Shown: piece after piece, positions 1 to 8,551 of the stretch
Layout: each line of letters starts with the position of its first letter
Position numbering within the stretch: the first letter of the stretch is position 1
Assembly (NCBI RefSeq): GCF_002214505.1
Contig: NZ_CP015103.1
Coordinates: 1,922,001 to 1,986,000, forward strand
From: Thermococcus siculi
Lineage (GTDB): Archaea > Methanobacteriota_B > Thermococci > Thermococcales > Thermococcaceae
DNA: 64,000 bases
Reading direction: 5' to 3'
Made by a program: the position numbers and the translations under genes
Notes under the pieces: model-generated
The model's database searches: none
Told to the model about the DNA's origin: nothing
What the model saw: the letters and a program-made list of their open reading frames with translations, nothing else

Positions 1-66
1 GTATCATCGAACCACCGTCCAGGATTTGCCCTAAAGTTAAAAACGCCTTTCGGCCAATTTAACCCC

Positions 67-783
67 ATGAAGGAAAAATCCGTGTTGATGAAGCTCAACG
101 TCATCCCCTGTACTTTCCTTGAGAGGCTCAACCGATTCGTCGCCCTGGTGGAGGTGAACGGCGAAACCAGAAAAGCCCTCGTCACCAACACCGGCAGATT
201 AGAGGAGTTCATGGTTAAGGGCAGAAGAGCCTTCTGCACGCCGAAGAGCGGGGGGAAGACGGACTTCGTTCTCGTGGCCTTCGAGGACTCGGAAGGAAAG
301 GGGGCGATAATAGACACCAGAACACAGGCCAGGGCCTTTGAGCGGGCCGTTCAACTCGGTCTTGTTCCCTGGCTCAAGGACTGCAGGATAAAGCGGAAAG
401 AGGTAACCGTTGGGAACTCCCGCCTGGATTACCTCTTCGAGTGCCCCGGCGGTGAAATATTCGCCGAGATGAAGAGCGCGGTTTTGAGGGGAGGAGAAAG
501 GGGAGAGTACGCGATGTATCCCGATTGCCCCAGCGTGAGGGGGCAAAAACACATAAGGGAGCTGATAGGACTCTCAAAGGCAGGGAATAGGACCATGATA
601 TTTTTCATCGGGGCGATGCCCGGTGTCGAGAAGTTCAGGCCCTACGAGAGGGGCGACCCCGAGATAGCGAGGCTTCTGAGGGAAGCGAGAAAAGCCGGCG
701 TTGAGATCCACGCCCTGAGCATCTCGCTCCTCCGGGACGGGCGGATTGTTCTCGAGAGGCCGAGTCTGGAGGTGGAGCTTTAG
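67..783 (+). CDS. sfsA: SfsA family protein
   Basis: SfsA family protein of 238 aa, the usual length. The first ~100 residues look like the small beta-rich N-terminal domain; the core then shows SRLD (about 118-121) followed by EMK (about 134-136), the D...ExK arrangement of a PD-(D/E)XK nuclease-like fold. The family is named from an E. coli maltose-metabolism phenotype and its biochemical role is unsettled; binding or cleavage of nucleic acid is inference. The start is uncertain: ATG at 67 has no Shine-Dalgarno, but an A/T-rich element near 33-44 (AAAGTTAAAAAC) lies about 28 bp upstream and suggests a leaderless mRNA; an in-frame ATG at 88 is the alternative. The 3' end overlaps the convergent glycosyltransferase gene by 4 bp. 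Confidence 0.9.
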   Translation: MKEKSVLMKLNVIPCTFLERLNRFVALVEVNGETRKALVTNTGRLEEFMVKGRRAFCTPKSGGKTDFVLVAFEDSEGKGAIIDTRTQARAFERAVQLGLVPWLKDCRIKRKEVTVGNSRLDYLFECPGGEIFAEMKSAVLRGGERGEYAMYPDCPSVRGQKHIRELIGLSKAGNRTMIFFIGAMPGVEKFRPYERGDPEIARLLREARKAGVEIHALSISLLRDGRIVLERPSLEVEL

Positions 784-2027
784 CCCATGGTCCTCGGGGT
801 CTTGTACCACACCTTCTTGGCTTTCCTGCCCTCCCATAGGCCCGCGAGGGATATAAACACCCAAATCTGGGAGTAGGTGTAGTACATGAACGGGGCGAGG
901 AGCCAGCAGCTGAGACTCTTTATCCTGCCGTCGTAGAGACCTGCGAATATCTCAAGGAGGAACGCAAGATAAACGAAGCTGAGAATAAGCCCCGTGAACC
1001 AGGTTATGTTCCCAAAGGTCAAAAAGAGGGCCACAAAGGCCACATCGGCCACTATAACCGCTATGGCGAGGAGGTAGTATATCATCAAAGTCAGAAGGAG
1101 GTCGATTCTTAGTCCCCAACCCGGTATCTCTCCGAGGTGTTTGATGTGCGTGGCAACCGTATAGACGTTTCCAGCCGCCCACCTGACCCTCTGGCGGAAC
1201 CAGACACGCCAGCTCTCGGGTTCTTGTTCCCAAGTCACTGCGAGTGGATTGTAAGCAATTCTCTTGCCCTCGGCGATGACCCTGAAGGAAAGCTCTAGAT
1301 CCTCAGCCATGGCCCTCTCGTCCCAGCCACCCACTACCTCGAGGAAATCCTTTCTAATCACGAAGTTGGTCCCGGGAAGTATGGCCGTCCCATATAACCT
1401 GCTCTTCCCGCTCTGCCCCGCGAGCTGGAAGTAGAGGTACTCCATACAGATGAACCTCGTTAGGATGTTTTTCTTCCAGTTTATCGTCCTGACCTTCCCC
1501 GTAACCGCAGGGGTTTCATCGTCCAGCATCGAGACTAGCCTCTTAAGCGCGTCCGGTTCCGGCCGATTGTCCGCGTCGTAGACCGCTATAACCTCGCCCT
1601 TCGCGAGCTTGAGTCCGTAGTTGAGGACGTAGCTCTTGCCCCTTCCGCCGCCTTCGACGCTGACCACCCTTATGAACGGGTACTCCGAGGCCACTTCCCT
1701 GGCCCGCTCAAGGGTGTCATCCGTTGAACCATCGTCCAGAAGGAGAACCTCGAGCCTGTCCTTGGGGTAGTCGAGGTTTGCCATCGCCAGAAGGGTCTCC
1801 CGTATCACCATCCCCTCGTTTCTGGCGGGTATCATTATCGTGACGAAGGGTAGCTCGTCGTCGGGGGGAATAGGGGGCTGGATGAACCTGGAGTTGTACC
1901 TCAACCCGGTAAAGGTGAGCGTGAGGTAGTACAGGAAAATCGGATATATGACCACTCCCGCAAATATCCAGATGATGTAGAGGATGGAAATTACGATCTC
2001 TGCGGCCGTGTTAAGGGGCACGGCCAT
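780..2027 (-). CDS. Membrane-bound family 2 glycosyltransferase
   Basis: 415-aa processive-type GT2 enzyme of the cellulose/hyaluronan/chitin synthase-like group. One N-terminal membrane helix (about 10-40) precedes the cytoplasmic catalytic domain, which has DDGS (98-101), the metal-binding DAD (151-153), ED (242-243) and QRVRW (279-283, the QxxRW motif of processive enzymes). Three or four hydrophobic helices follow from about 305. It should transfer sugar from a nucleotide-sugar to an extracellular polysaccharide or lipid-linked glycan at the membrane; substrate cannot be read from sequence. A TATA-like CTTATAAG lies at about 2056-2063 and the start is preceded by GGGGGTG. It is divergent from the TOPRIM-xerA pair. 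Confidence 0.9.
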   Translation of the reverse strand: MAVPLNTAAEIVISILYIIWIFAGVVIYPIFLYYLTLTFTGLRYNSRFIQPPIPPDDELPFVTIMIPARNEGMVIRETLLAMANLDYPKDRLEVLLLDDGSTDDTLERAREVASEYPFIRVVSVEGGGRGKSYVLNYGLKLAKGEVIAVYDADNRPEPDALKRLVSMLDDETPAVTGKVRTINWKKNILTRFICMEYLYFQLAGQSGKSRLYGTAILPGTNFVIRKDFLEVVGGWDERAMAEDLELSFRVIAEGKRIAYNPLAVTWEQEPESWRVWFRQRVRWAAGNVYTVATHIKHLGEIPGWGLRIDLLLTLMIYYLLAIAVIVADVAFVALFLTFGNITWFTGLILSFVYLAFLLEIFAGLYDGRIKSLSCWLLAPFMYYTYSQIWVFISLAGLWEGRKAKKVWYKTPRTMG

Positions 2028-2130
2028 ACACCCCCATCACACTACGCGCCTTTTTCTTATAAGGGTACCCCCGACAGACATGCACGGAAGCGTTTTAAAC
2101 CCGGAGTGGAAGAAGTGTTAGGTGGTAGGA
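2028..2130. promoter_or_regulatory. Divergent promoter region, GT2 / TOPRIM-xerA
   Basis: About 100 bp between two divergent genes. On the minus strand CTTATAAG at about 2056-2063 lies some 30 bp before the glycosyltransferase start. On the plus strand CGTTTTAAAC at 2091-2100 is the TATA candidate for the TOPRIM gene, with GGTGG at 2121-2125 as its ribosome binding site. No palindromic operator stands out. Confidence 0.6.
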
Positions 2131-3054
2131 ATGGCGATAGTCGATGTTAGAATCCTCGTAGAGGGAGCGAGCGACGTTGAGGTCGTAAGCAAGGCCCTCC
2201 AGGGGCTGGCACTTGGAAGCGAGTACAACATCACGATTTCCGCGATAATCCCGACGACGAACGTGGAGATAGCGAAGAGCGCGGCCGCTGGGGCGGATTT
2301 GCTAATCATAGCGACCGACGCCGACAGAGTCGGAAGGGACCTCGCAGAGAGGCTCTACAACGAGCTAAACGAGATGGTGGGCCACGTTGAGAGGATGAAG
2401 CTGCCGCTCGGCCACGACTTGGAGCACGTCGACGTTGAACTCGTCAGGAAGGAGCTGAGGAACACACTCGTTAGAGCGGGACTGAAGAGCCTGCAGGTTC
2501 TCCCCGGCTACATGGAGATAAGGAAGGAGCTGCTTGACGTCAAGGGCAAGTACGACCAGCTGGCGAACGATTACGAGGCGCTCTACAGGGAGCACGAGGA
2601 GCTTCAGAAGAAGTACGAGGAGATGAGCGCGGAATGCACCGGACTCAGGAACGAGAACGAGGGACTGAAAGAGCTTCTTGACAAGAAGAGCAGGCCGGTT
2701 AAGATTGATGACGCCTGGAAGAGCCTCTTCCCGGCGGAACCGGTGCCGGAGGAGAGGATCCTCGCCCTGGCCGTTGAGAAGCTCGGTCTGGCTGGGAAGA
2801 TAGTCGTCGGCCAGGGCTACGTCTTCGCGGAGGACGATGCCCTGATAGAAGAACTCCTCAAGACGGTTTACCTCAGCCTCGCCGTCAAGGAGGAGCTTGA
2901 GGGCGAAAAAGAGAAACCGAGACCTCCCCACCCCGAACCGCCGGCAGAGAGGCCTCCCGCACCAGTCGAGAATGAAGCACCCAACATAGTCGAAAACCCA
3001 GAGGTGAAGCCCGACGAGATAGAAAGGCTCCTGAAGGGCATCGACGATGAGTGA
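2131..3054 (+). CDS. TOPRIM-domain protein with coiled coil
   Basis: 307-aa protein. The N-terminal ~95 residues fit a TOPRIM fold: VRILVEG with the conserved Glu (E11) and ATDAD with the DxD pair (D63, D65). A long heptad-rich coiled coil follows (about 130-190), then a compact domain and a Pro/Glu-rich tail. TOPRIM domains bind Mg2+ and catalyse phosphotransfer or cleavage in topoisomerases, primases and OLD nucleases; the substrate here is unknown. The start was placed at ATG 2131 because GGTGG at 2121-2125 is a properly spaced ribosome binding site; an in-frame GTG at 2122 overlaps that site. The stop overlaps the xerA start by 8 bp, so the two are translationally coupled and probably functionally linked. 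Confidence 0.85.
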   Translation: MAIVDVRILVEGASDVEVVSKALQGLALGSEYNITISAIIPTTNVEIAKSAAAGADLLIIATDADRVGRDLAERLYNELNEMVGHVERMKLPLGHDLEHVDVELVRKELRNTLVRAGLKSLQVLPGYMEIRKELLDVKGKYDQLANDYEALYREHEELQKKYEEMSAECTGLRNENEGLKELLDKKSRPVKIDDAWKSLFPAEPVPEERILALAVEKLGLAGKIVVGQGYVFAEDDALIEELLKTVYLSLAVKEELEGEKEKPRPPHPEPPAERPPAPVENEAPNIVENPEVKPDEIERLLKGIDDE

Positions 3055-3895
3055 AGTCGATGGAATCATTGAGGAGTTCGAGACATATCTCGACCTGGAG
3101 GGCAAGAGCCAGAACACGATTAGGATGTACTCCTACTACGTGAGGCGCTATCTGGAGTGGGGCGGCAGTTTAAATGCGCGCTCCGCCCTCCGCTTTCTAG
3201 CGCGCCTCAGGAAGGAAGGCTACTCGAACAGGAGCCTGAACCTCGTCGTTCAGGCGCTGAGGGCCTACTTCCGCTTCGAGGGTGCCGACGACGAGGCCGA
3301 GAAGCTGAAACCCCCGAAGGTTCCGAGGAGCCTTCCAAAAGCCCTGACGAGGGAGGAAGTCAAGAGGCTCCTCTCGGTGATCCCACCAACGAGGAAGCGC
3401 GACAGGCTCATCGTTCTCCTTCTCTACGGCGCCGGTCTTCGCGTCAGCGAGCTGTGCAACCTGAAAAAGAGCGACGTTGACCTCGACAGGAACCTCATAG
3501 TGGTCAGGGGCGGAAAAGGCGCGAAGGACAGGGTGGTCCCGATTCCGGCTTTCCTGAGCGGGGTGATAAGGGAGTACCTTGAAAGCCGGGATGACGAGAG
3601 CGAGTACCTCCTCGTGGAGGAGCGCAGGAGGAGCAAGGACAGGCTCTCGACCAAAACCGTTTGGTATCTCCTCAAAAGGTACGGACAGAGGGCGGGCGTC
3701 GAGGTTACACCCCACAAGCTCCGCCACAGTTTCGCGACGCACATGCTGGAAAACGGCGTCGACATAAGGGCCATTCAGGAGCTGCTCGGCCACTCCAACC
3801 TCTCGACGACTCAGATCTACACGAAGGTAACCGTCGAGCACCTCCGCAAGGCCCAGGAGAAGGCGAGGCTTATAGAGGGGCTGATGGAGGAATAA
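3047..3895 (+). CDS. xerA: XerA tyrosine recombinase
   Basis: 282-aa XerC/XerD-type recombinase that resolves chromosome dimers at an archaeal dif site. The N-terminal SAM-like core-binding domain spans about 1-95. The catalytic domain carries every active-site residue: R132 (GLRVSEL), K157 (GGKGAK), H223 and R226 (HKLRH), H249 (LLGH) and nucleophile Y258 (TQIYTKV). The length matches characterised Thermococcales XerA. The ATG overlaps the TOPRIM stop (ATGAGTGA), so no separate promoter is expected. I saw no obvious dif-like site near the gene. It is convergent with an ATPase gene whose stop abuts directly at 3896. Confidence 0.95.
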   Translation: MSEVDGIIEEFETYLDLEGKSQNTIRMYSYYVRRYLEWGGSLNARSALRFLARLRKEGYSNRSLNLVVQALRAYFRFEGADDEAEKLKPPKVPRSLPKALTREEVKRLLSVIPPTRKRDRLIVLLLYGAGLRVSELCNLKKSDVDLDRNLIVVRGGKGAKDRVVPIPAFLSGVIREYLESRDDESEYLLVEERRRSKDRLSTKTVWYLLKRYGQRAGVEVTPHKLRHSFATHMLENGVDIRAIQELLGHSNLSTTQIYTKVTVEHLRKAQEKARLIEGLMEE

Positions 3896-5167
3896 TCAAA
3901 TCCCAAGGAGAAACTTCCACAGGGGAACGACGTTTATGCTGAAGCCCTTAAATTCCAGCGTCTCCTCCTCGTCCAGGGTAACAACGGTGAGGTTCCTGCA
4001 CTTCAACTCCCTCGCAGCTTTCACGAGGGCACCCAGCTCCCTCTCCCAGCTCTCTCCAAGGTTTTTGGTTACCTGAATAAGTTCTTCGACCATCCCAGCC
4101 CTGCTAACGACGAAATCAACCTCCCCCTCACCGGAGCCGCCGTAATAGCTTATCTCAATAAGCGGCTCCCGGTAGTACTTGCGCCTGAGCAGTTCCAGGA
4201 AGACGGCGTTTTCCATATCTCTAGCAATGTCCTTCCTTGTGAACAGCGCAAGCCCAGTGTCCACCAGATAGACCTTCCTTGGTGCCCTCTGGACTTCCTT
4301 CTCGGAGCGCGCGTACTTTGGCAGGAAGCTCACAAAGAACGCATCCTCGAATGCCTTAAGGTACTCTATCGCGGTGCCCTTTGAGGTTCCAAACTCCGAC
4401 TTCAGGAAGCGGTGGATGGAGCTGTAGGAGCTGTATTTTGCGTAGCTTGAGAGGAGTATCTTAACGATGGCTTCCAGAACGGCAACGTTCCGTATCCCGT
4501 GCCTCTCGGCGACATCCTTGGTTATCATTACCGAGAGGTACTCCTCAAGGATTCTGACCTTGTCCTTGAAGAGGACCGCCTCTGGAAATCCCCCGTAGGT
4601 CAGGTATTCCATCAGAAGGTTCTTGATCCTATGGACGCTCCTTCCGTAAAAATCGGCCTTTTCAGGAGACACCCCCTTGAAATTTAGGAACTCCCTGAAC
4701 GAGAGGGGAAGAAGGACGTAAGTGACGGCACGTCCCCGCATCTGGGTGGCTACCTCTCTGGAAAGCAGTTTGGATGAGGATCCCGTTACGAAGGTCGTCA
4801 GCCCCTCGTCGAGTAGATATCTAACGCCCACCTCCCAGTCCGGTACGTTCTGCACCTCATCAAGCAGAAAAATTGGTTTTTGATGAATTCTCTCTGGGTA
4901 CAGATCAAAATACGCATCCAGGATCCCCGGAAAGTCCCGTCCGCTGATGCCGTACAGAAGAGGATTCTCAAAGTTTAGGTAGACATACCTCTCCCGATCT
5001 TCCCCAATCTTGGAATATAAGAGGTATGTTTTTCCAGAACGGCGTGGCCCGATTATTGCAGAGGCTTTCCCTGGTATCGTGGAAACCTCAAGCTCTCTAT
5101 CCTTTACTTTGGGGAGGTCCCTTTCATGGAAGAGTCTGATGTACCTCTTAACGTCCTCCGGATTCAT
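3896..5167 (-). CDS. Archaeal ATPase, AAA_14/DUF4143 type
   Basis: 423-aa member of the archaeal and bacterial ATPases with a DUF4143 C-terminus. Walker A is GPRRSGKT (about 40-47) and Walker B is IFLLDE (about 99-104). A winged-helix-like stretch and the motif EGEVDFVV near the C-terminus resemble the degraded nuclease-like end of DUF4143 proteins. Function is unknown; such genes are often strain-variable and mobile. The start at 5167 was chosen because a TATA-like ATTTAAAA (minus strand, 5191-5198) lies about 28 bp upstream, which fits a leaderless mRNA; an upstream ATG at 5209 would precede the TATA box. The promoter is surrounded by inverted repeats, entered separately. Confidence 0.85.
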   Translation of the reverse strand: MNPEDVKRYIRLFHERDLPKVKDRELEVSTIPGKASAIIGPRRSGKTYLLYSKIGEDRERYVYLNFENPLLYGISGRDFPGILDAYFDLYPERIHQKPIFLLDEVQNVPDWEVGVRYLLDEGLTTFVTGSSSKLLSREVATQMRGRAVTYVLLPLSFREFLNFKGVSPEKADFYGRSVHRIKNLLMEYLTYGGFPEAVLFKDKVRILEEYLSVMITKDVAERHGIRNVAVLEAIVKILLSSYAKYSSYSSIHRFLKSEFGTSKGTAIEYLKAFEDAFFVSFLPKYARSEKEVQRAPRKVYLVDTGLALFTRKDIARDMENAVFLELLRRKYYREPLIEISYYGGSGEGEVDFVVSRAGMVEELIQVTKNLGESWERELGALVKAARELKCRNLTVVTLDEEETLEFKGFSINVVPLWKFLLGI

Positions 5168-5183
5168 GGTACAGTATACAAGA

Positions 5184-5223
5184 CCAAACTTTTTAAATGT
5201 TTGGTACACTTTACAATACCAAA
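5184..5223. promoter_or_regulatory. Promoter with inverted-repeat operator of ATPase gene
   Basis: Two overlapping inverted repeats flank and enclose the TATA element of the ATPase gene. TTTGGTA at 5200-5206 pairs with TACCAAA at 5217-5223 (10-bp spacer). CCAAAC at 5184-5189 pairs with GTTTGG at 5199-5204, enclosing the TATA element (plus-strand TTTTAAAT, 5191-5198). Three half-sites of the same sequence around one promoter look like an operator for a dimeric regulator, perhaps the ATPase itself. Regulation is inference. Confidence 0.5.
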
Positions 5224-5278
5224 ACTTCAGTCACGTTGGGGGATAAAATGGCAAAAGGCTCAACAGGAGACCCCTTCC

Positions 5279-6664
5279 TCAAAGCGCCCCCTTCTTCCTC
5301 AGCATCGCGAGGTAGCTCGTGAACGCTCCCGCCGAAATGGTATCCCCGAGGCCGACGGTTGAAACCGGGTTCTTGACGAGCCTCGTCGGGATTATGACGA
5401 CCTTGTACTCCCTCGTCCTCAGCCTCCTCTTGGCCTCCTCGAAGCGGAGCTTGACGTACTCACCCCTCTCGTTGTAGGGGACATTGAGACCTACCTTGAA
5501 GTCCTCCTGTGAGCTAACTTCTCCGAGCGATGCCCTCGCGGCGGCCAAGGTAGTTGCCAGTTCAAGGCTGCTCCTCAGCTCTTCCTCGTTCAGCGGGTTG
5601 TCGGCGTGGGTGATGTACATGATGTAGTAGATGGTGTGTATCTGGAGGATTTCGAGGTTCATCTCGTCGATGAGTATCTTGCCGCCCAGGACCGTGTCCT
5701 CGATGCGGTTGTAGGTGAATATCCTGTCGGCGAGCTTTGAATAGCCAAGGGCATTGAGAACGTGGGCTATCTCGGCCTCGTCCATGCCGACGCTGTCCAC
5801 GAGCGGGAACAGGTTGTAGATGACCTTCTTCCTCAGCTCGCGGTTCTGGATGGATGCAAACTCCAGGTGGACTTTTACGTCTCTCTCGCGCTTGAGGAGG
5901 AGTATGTCCTTCTTGGCCTCGCGGAGGTAATGGTTGGCGTCCTTGCCGTCGGAATAGCGGAGCTTTATGCCCTGGTAACCCGAAAGGATGGCCCCATCGC
6001 TCATCTGGCCTATCGCCGGCAGGAAAGGCTTGAGCTCCGGCTCGGTGTAGATTCTTATGCTCTCGAAGCGGGCGGAAACTATGAACCTGCCCGAGAAGGG
6101 AACGGTTATCGTCTCGTTTCCGAGTTTAAAGGTCGTTCCCGCGCGGAACTCAAATATTCTGTTGACCTTGATCGGGTCCCCCTCGCGGTAGGCCTCGTGG
6201 GGATGCTTGAGGACGAGCCTTCCGTCTTCGATGACGGGGTAGAAGAGGTTTCTCTTTGGAACGAACATCATGGCCTGCTTCTTGGCCAGATGGGGGGTGT
6301 AAACTGTTACGCGTCTGAAGTCGAGGTTGGCCAGGAGGTTCGCTATTATGCCCGCCTGGCCGCCCATCCTCTCAACGTCGTAGTCGAAGTGAGAATCGAA
6401 CCAGGTGTGAAGCTCCTCGTTGACTAGCGGGACGGCCATGGGTTTTCCCGTTTTGAGGGCGTGAACCAGACGCGCAACGAAGTCGAGGGGCTCGTTTATC
6501 TGCCTCGGGTACTCGTCCATCCTCTTTCTCACAACATCGGCCCCGAACTCGTCTATGAGCCTCTGAACCGTCTCTCCCTTCAGGTAGGTTATAGCGTCGA
6601 CGTTCGTGTTGTAAGCGGTGTAGATCGAAAGCTTCCTCGCCTCGTCCATGAGCCCCGTGACCAT
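5279..6664 (-). CDS. pfkC: ADP-dependent 6-phosphofructokinase
   Basis: 461-aa ribokinase-like enzyme of the archaeal ADP-dependent sugar kinase family. It phosphorylates fructose 6-phosphate with ADP as donor in the modified Embden-Meyerhof pathway, in the cytoplasm. The sequence is close to what I recall of Pyrococcus furiosus ADP-PFK across its length, including the NEPLDFVARLVHALKTGKP and GGQAGIIAN regions and the C-terminal NPVSTVGLGDTISAG (about 432-446) with catalytic Asp about 441. Starts are stacked: ATG 6664 is preceded by GGGTGAT with good spacing, whereas a GTG at 6673 lies inside that site. The ATG for DEAR, six codons downstream, is a further option. A TGM-like palindrome sits in the leader. 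Confidence 0.95.
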   Translation of the reverse strand: MVTGLMDEARKLSIYTAYNTNVDAITYLKGETVQRLIDEFGADVVRKRMDEYPRQINEPLDFVARLVHALKTGKPMAVPLVNEELHTWFDSHFDYDVERMGGQAGIIANLLANLDFRRVTVYTPHLAKKQAMMFVPKRNLFYPVIEDGRLVLKHPHEAYREGDPIKVNRIFEFRAGTTFKLGNETITVPFSGRFIVSARFESIRIYTEPELKPFLPAIGQMSDGAILSGYQGIKLRYSDGKDANHYLREAKKDILLLKRERDVKVHLEFASIQNRELRKKVIYNLFPLVDSVGMDEAEIAHVLNALGYSKLADRIFTYNRIEDTVLGGKILIDEMNLEILQIHTIYYIMYITHADNPLNEEELRSSLELATTLAAARASLGEVSSQEDFKVGLNVPYNERGEYVKLRFEEAKRRLRTREYKVVIIPTRLVKNPVSTVGLGDTISAGAFTSYLAMLRKKGAL

Positions 6665-6667
6665 ATG

Positions 6668-6684
6668 TATCACCCTCAGTGACT
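6668..6684 (-). promoter_or_regulatory. TGM-like operator upstream of ADP-PFK
   Basis: Read on the plus strand the site is TATCAC, 5 bases, GTGACT. The Thermococcales glycolytic motif recognised by TrmBL1/Tgr is TATCAC-N5-GTGATA, so the first half matches fully and the second half at four of six bases. It lies just downstream of the expected transcription start: the TATA candidate is at about 6707-6719 on the minus strand. A TGM downstream of the TATA box is the arrangement known for repressed glycolytic genes, so repression without maltodextrin-type sugars is predicted. Confidence 0.65.
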
Positions 6685-6748
6685 AACAGAGGATAATGAG
6701 AGAGGGAATCTTAAAAGGGTTTCGATGCAGGAGAAGGAGAGGAAAACA

Positions 6749-7462
6749 TCAGAAGTCTACGAAGAGCCTTCCAAGCTCCGGTATCTTCTCCATGACGTCC
6801 ATCTCGCGCAGGGCCAGCCAGAAGGAGGCCTGATTGCTTGTAACGACAGGGACTCCGAGGTCTTCCTCCAGGGCCTCGATTATCTCAAAGGTTCGCAGGT
6901 TGGTGCAGCTTATGAATATAGCGTCTGCTTCCTCCATGAAGCTGGCCTTCGCCAGGCGGTAGGCCTCGTAGGGTTCGAGCCTTCCGATCCGGGTGTTGTC
7001 CTCTATTCCGAGTCCCCTGATGTCGAGAACCTCGAAATCGTTGGCCTCAAGGAACTCCTTTTCCCTGGCGTTTATCTCGTCCGTATAGGGAGTTATAACC
7101 AGTATGGAGTGGGCGTCGAGTATCTTCAGCGCCTCGACGACGGCGGTGCTCGTGCTCACAACCGGCACGTTCACCTCGTCCTCTATCCTCGCCTCAAGTT
7201 CCTTCTCGTAGTCCTTGCCGCCGATAAAGGAGCCGCTCGTGCAGCCGTACAGTATCTGCTCTACGCCCGCATCCCTGAGGAGCTTCGCGGCCTCAACGGC
7301 CAGAGCGTTCATCTTTATCAGTTCATCCTCATTGACGTTCTTCAGCGGCACCCTCGCTGTGTGGAGCGAGACGCCCTCCGGAAGGTAATTGTGAAGCTCC
7401 ATCTCCATCGTGGTGTTCGATGATGGAACGATAAGACCAAGCCTTCCTCTCCAGCCGTACAT
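6749..7462 (-). CDS. Asp/Glu racemase superfamily protein (maleate isomerase-like)
   Basis: 237-aa protein of the aspartate/glutamate racemase superfamily, closest by eye to the maleate cis-trans isomerase and arylmalonate decarboxylase branch. Both catalytic cysteines are present: C74 in YGCTSGS and C186 in SCTNLRT, one per pseudo-symmetric half. The N-terminal LGLIVPSSNTTME is the typical opening strand and substrate-binding loop. The reaction would be cofactor-independent proton transfer at the alpha-carbon of a small dicarboxylic acid; the substrate cannot be assigned. ATG 7462 follows GGTGAAAG. It lies just downstream of nothing obviously related; the next gene on this strand is ADP-PFK, which has its own promoter. 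Confidence 0.85.
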   Translation of the reverse strand: MYGWRGRLGLIVPSSNTTMEMELHNYLPEGVSLHTARVPLKNVNEDELIKMNALAVEAAKLLRDAGVEQILYGCTSGSFIGGKDYEKELEARIEDEVNVPVVSTSTAVVEALKILDAHSILVITPYTDEINAREKEFLEANDFEVLDIRGLGIEDNTRIGRLEPYEAYRLAKASFMEEADAIFISCTNLRTFEIIEALEEDLGVPVVTSNQASFWLALREMDVMEKIPELGRLFVDF

Positions 7463-7557
7463 ACTTTCACCTCCCCACTTTTACTCGCGGTTTCTCTTAA
7501 ACCTTTGGTTCTGGAAAGGTTGATTAAGGACGAGGTGAATAGGGGTTCGGTGGGAGC

Positions 7558-8166
7558 ATGGAGCTGGACGAGGCGATCACCAAAAGGACCTCCGTCAGGT
7601 ACTTCAGGGACGAGCCGATAGGTGAGGAAACAATTAAAACGCTCGTGGAAGCCGCCGTGAGGGCGCCGACTGCCAGCGGTCTGGAAAACTGGCTCTTCGT
7701 CGTCTTTCAGAGTGAAGAAGCCAGAAGGAAGGTCTTCGACCTGATAGCCGAGGGTATGGTGGAGTACTACAGAGCCGTCAACCTGCCGGAGGACAAGATA
7801 GGGAAGCTCAAGCGGAGGCTCTACGAAGAAGGCATGTACAGGGCGCCGGCTTACATCGCGGTCTTCATCGACAGGCGCGTCCGCTTCCTCAAGGGGGAGC
7901 AGTTCGATGAAGTGGAGTTCATCTGGAGCGTGGAGAGCGCCGCGATGGCGATAGAGAACCTCATGCTGAAGGCGGTCGAACTCGGCCTCGGCACGGTTTA
8001 CATTGGGGTTACAAACTTCAAAGGCATAGAGGAGAAGGTTCTCCAGTTGGCGGGTCTCGACGAGAACCACTACCTCGTTGGCCTGATTCCAGTTGGCTAT
8101 CCAAAGGATGAACCGAAGCCGCGGAAGAGGCGGAAGGGCGTTGAGGACGTTGTGGTGTTCCTCTAG
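7558..8166 (+). CDS. Nitroreductase family flavoprotein
   Basis: 202-aa FMN-dependent nitroreductase family protein. The N-terminal KRTSVRYF (about 9-16) is the usual FMN phosphate-binding segment, RAPTASGLENW is the next FMN-contacting loop, and ESAAMAIENLMLKAVELGLGTVYIG is the conserved dimer-interface helix region (seen about 140-163). Members reduce nitroaromatics, quinones or flavins with NAD(P)H; the physiological substrate here is unknown. The start ATG at 7558 is preceded by GGTGGGA. It is divergent from the racemase-family gene, with about 95 bp between them. Confidence 0.88.
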   Translation: MELDEAITKRTSVRYFRDEPIGEETIKTLVEAAVRAPTASGLENWLFVVFQSEEARRKVFDLIAEGMVEYYRAVNLPEDKIGKLKRRLYEEGMYRAPAYIAVFIDRRVRFLKGEQFDEVEFIWSVESAAMAIENLMLKAVELGLGTVYIGVTNFKGIEEKVLQLAGLDENHYLVGLIPVGYPKDEPKPRKRRKGVEDVVVFL

Positions 8167-8220
8167 TGTTCGCAATCTAAACGTTTTTATTCTCCCCGTC
8201 CAACCCCCACCGGTGGGAGA

Positions 8221-8547
8221 ATGATCGAGTTCGTCATACTGCTCGGGGTCATCGGCGGCTGGATAGTTGTGGCCTCGACCCTGTTCCTGATGCTCGCCCT
8301 GGGCCAGATCTGGGGCCTAATTGGAGTCTTCCTGCTCGTCGGATTCATACTTGTGAACCACTCCCTGAAGGCCAAGTACATGAGCACGATAGTTGATACG
8401 ACCCCCAAGGCGAAGGCTATAGCGGCCCACATCTTCGAGATGAACGAGCTAATCCTGCTTTCCTCGTACATAGCTTCCCTGCTGCTTTACGAGGGAATTC
8501 AGAAGTACGTCGAGATAATAATAAAGTTCCCGCACGCGCTGGGGTGA
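8221..8547 (+). CDS. Small membrane protein, unknown
   Basis: 108-aa hypothetical protein. Two hydrophobic helices fill residues about 3-45 (IEFVILLGVIGGWIVVAS, then a Gly/Leu-rich one), followed by a soluble stretch and an amphipathic C-terminal half (about 75-100) that could be a third membrane segment. I recognise no family. ATG 8221 follows GGTGGGAGA. It ends 4 bp before the thiI start and is probably cotranscribed with it; that adjacency alone does not imply a role in thiolation. Confidence 0.65.
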   Translation: MIEFVILLGVIGGWIVVASTLFLMLALGQIWGLIGVFLLVGFILVNHSLKAKYMSTIVDTTPKAKAIAAHIFEMNELILLSSYIASLLLYEGIQKYVEIIIKFPHALG

Positions 8548-8551
8548 TGGT

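Noticed and set aside
2028-5280. A dif-type recombination site near xerA
   Set aside because: I looked for a pair of 11-bp inverted arms with a 6-bp spacer in the intergenic DNA around xerA and saw none; a genome-wide motif scan would be needed.
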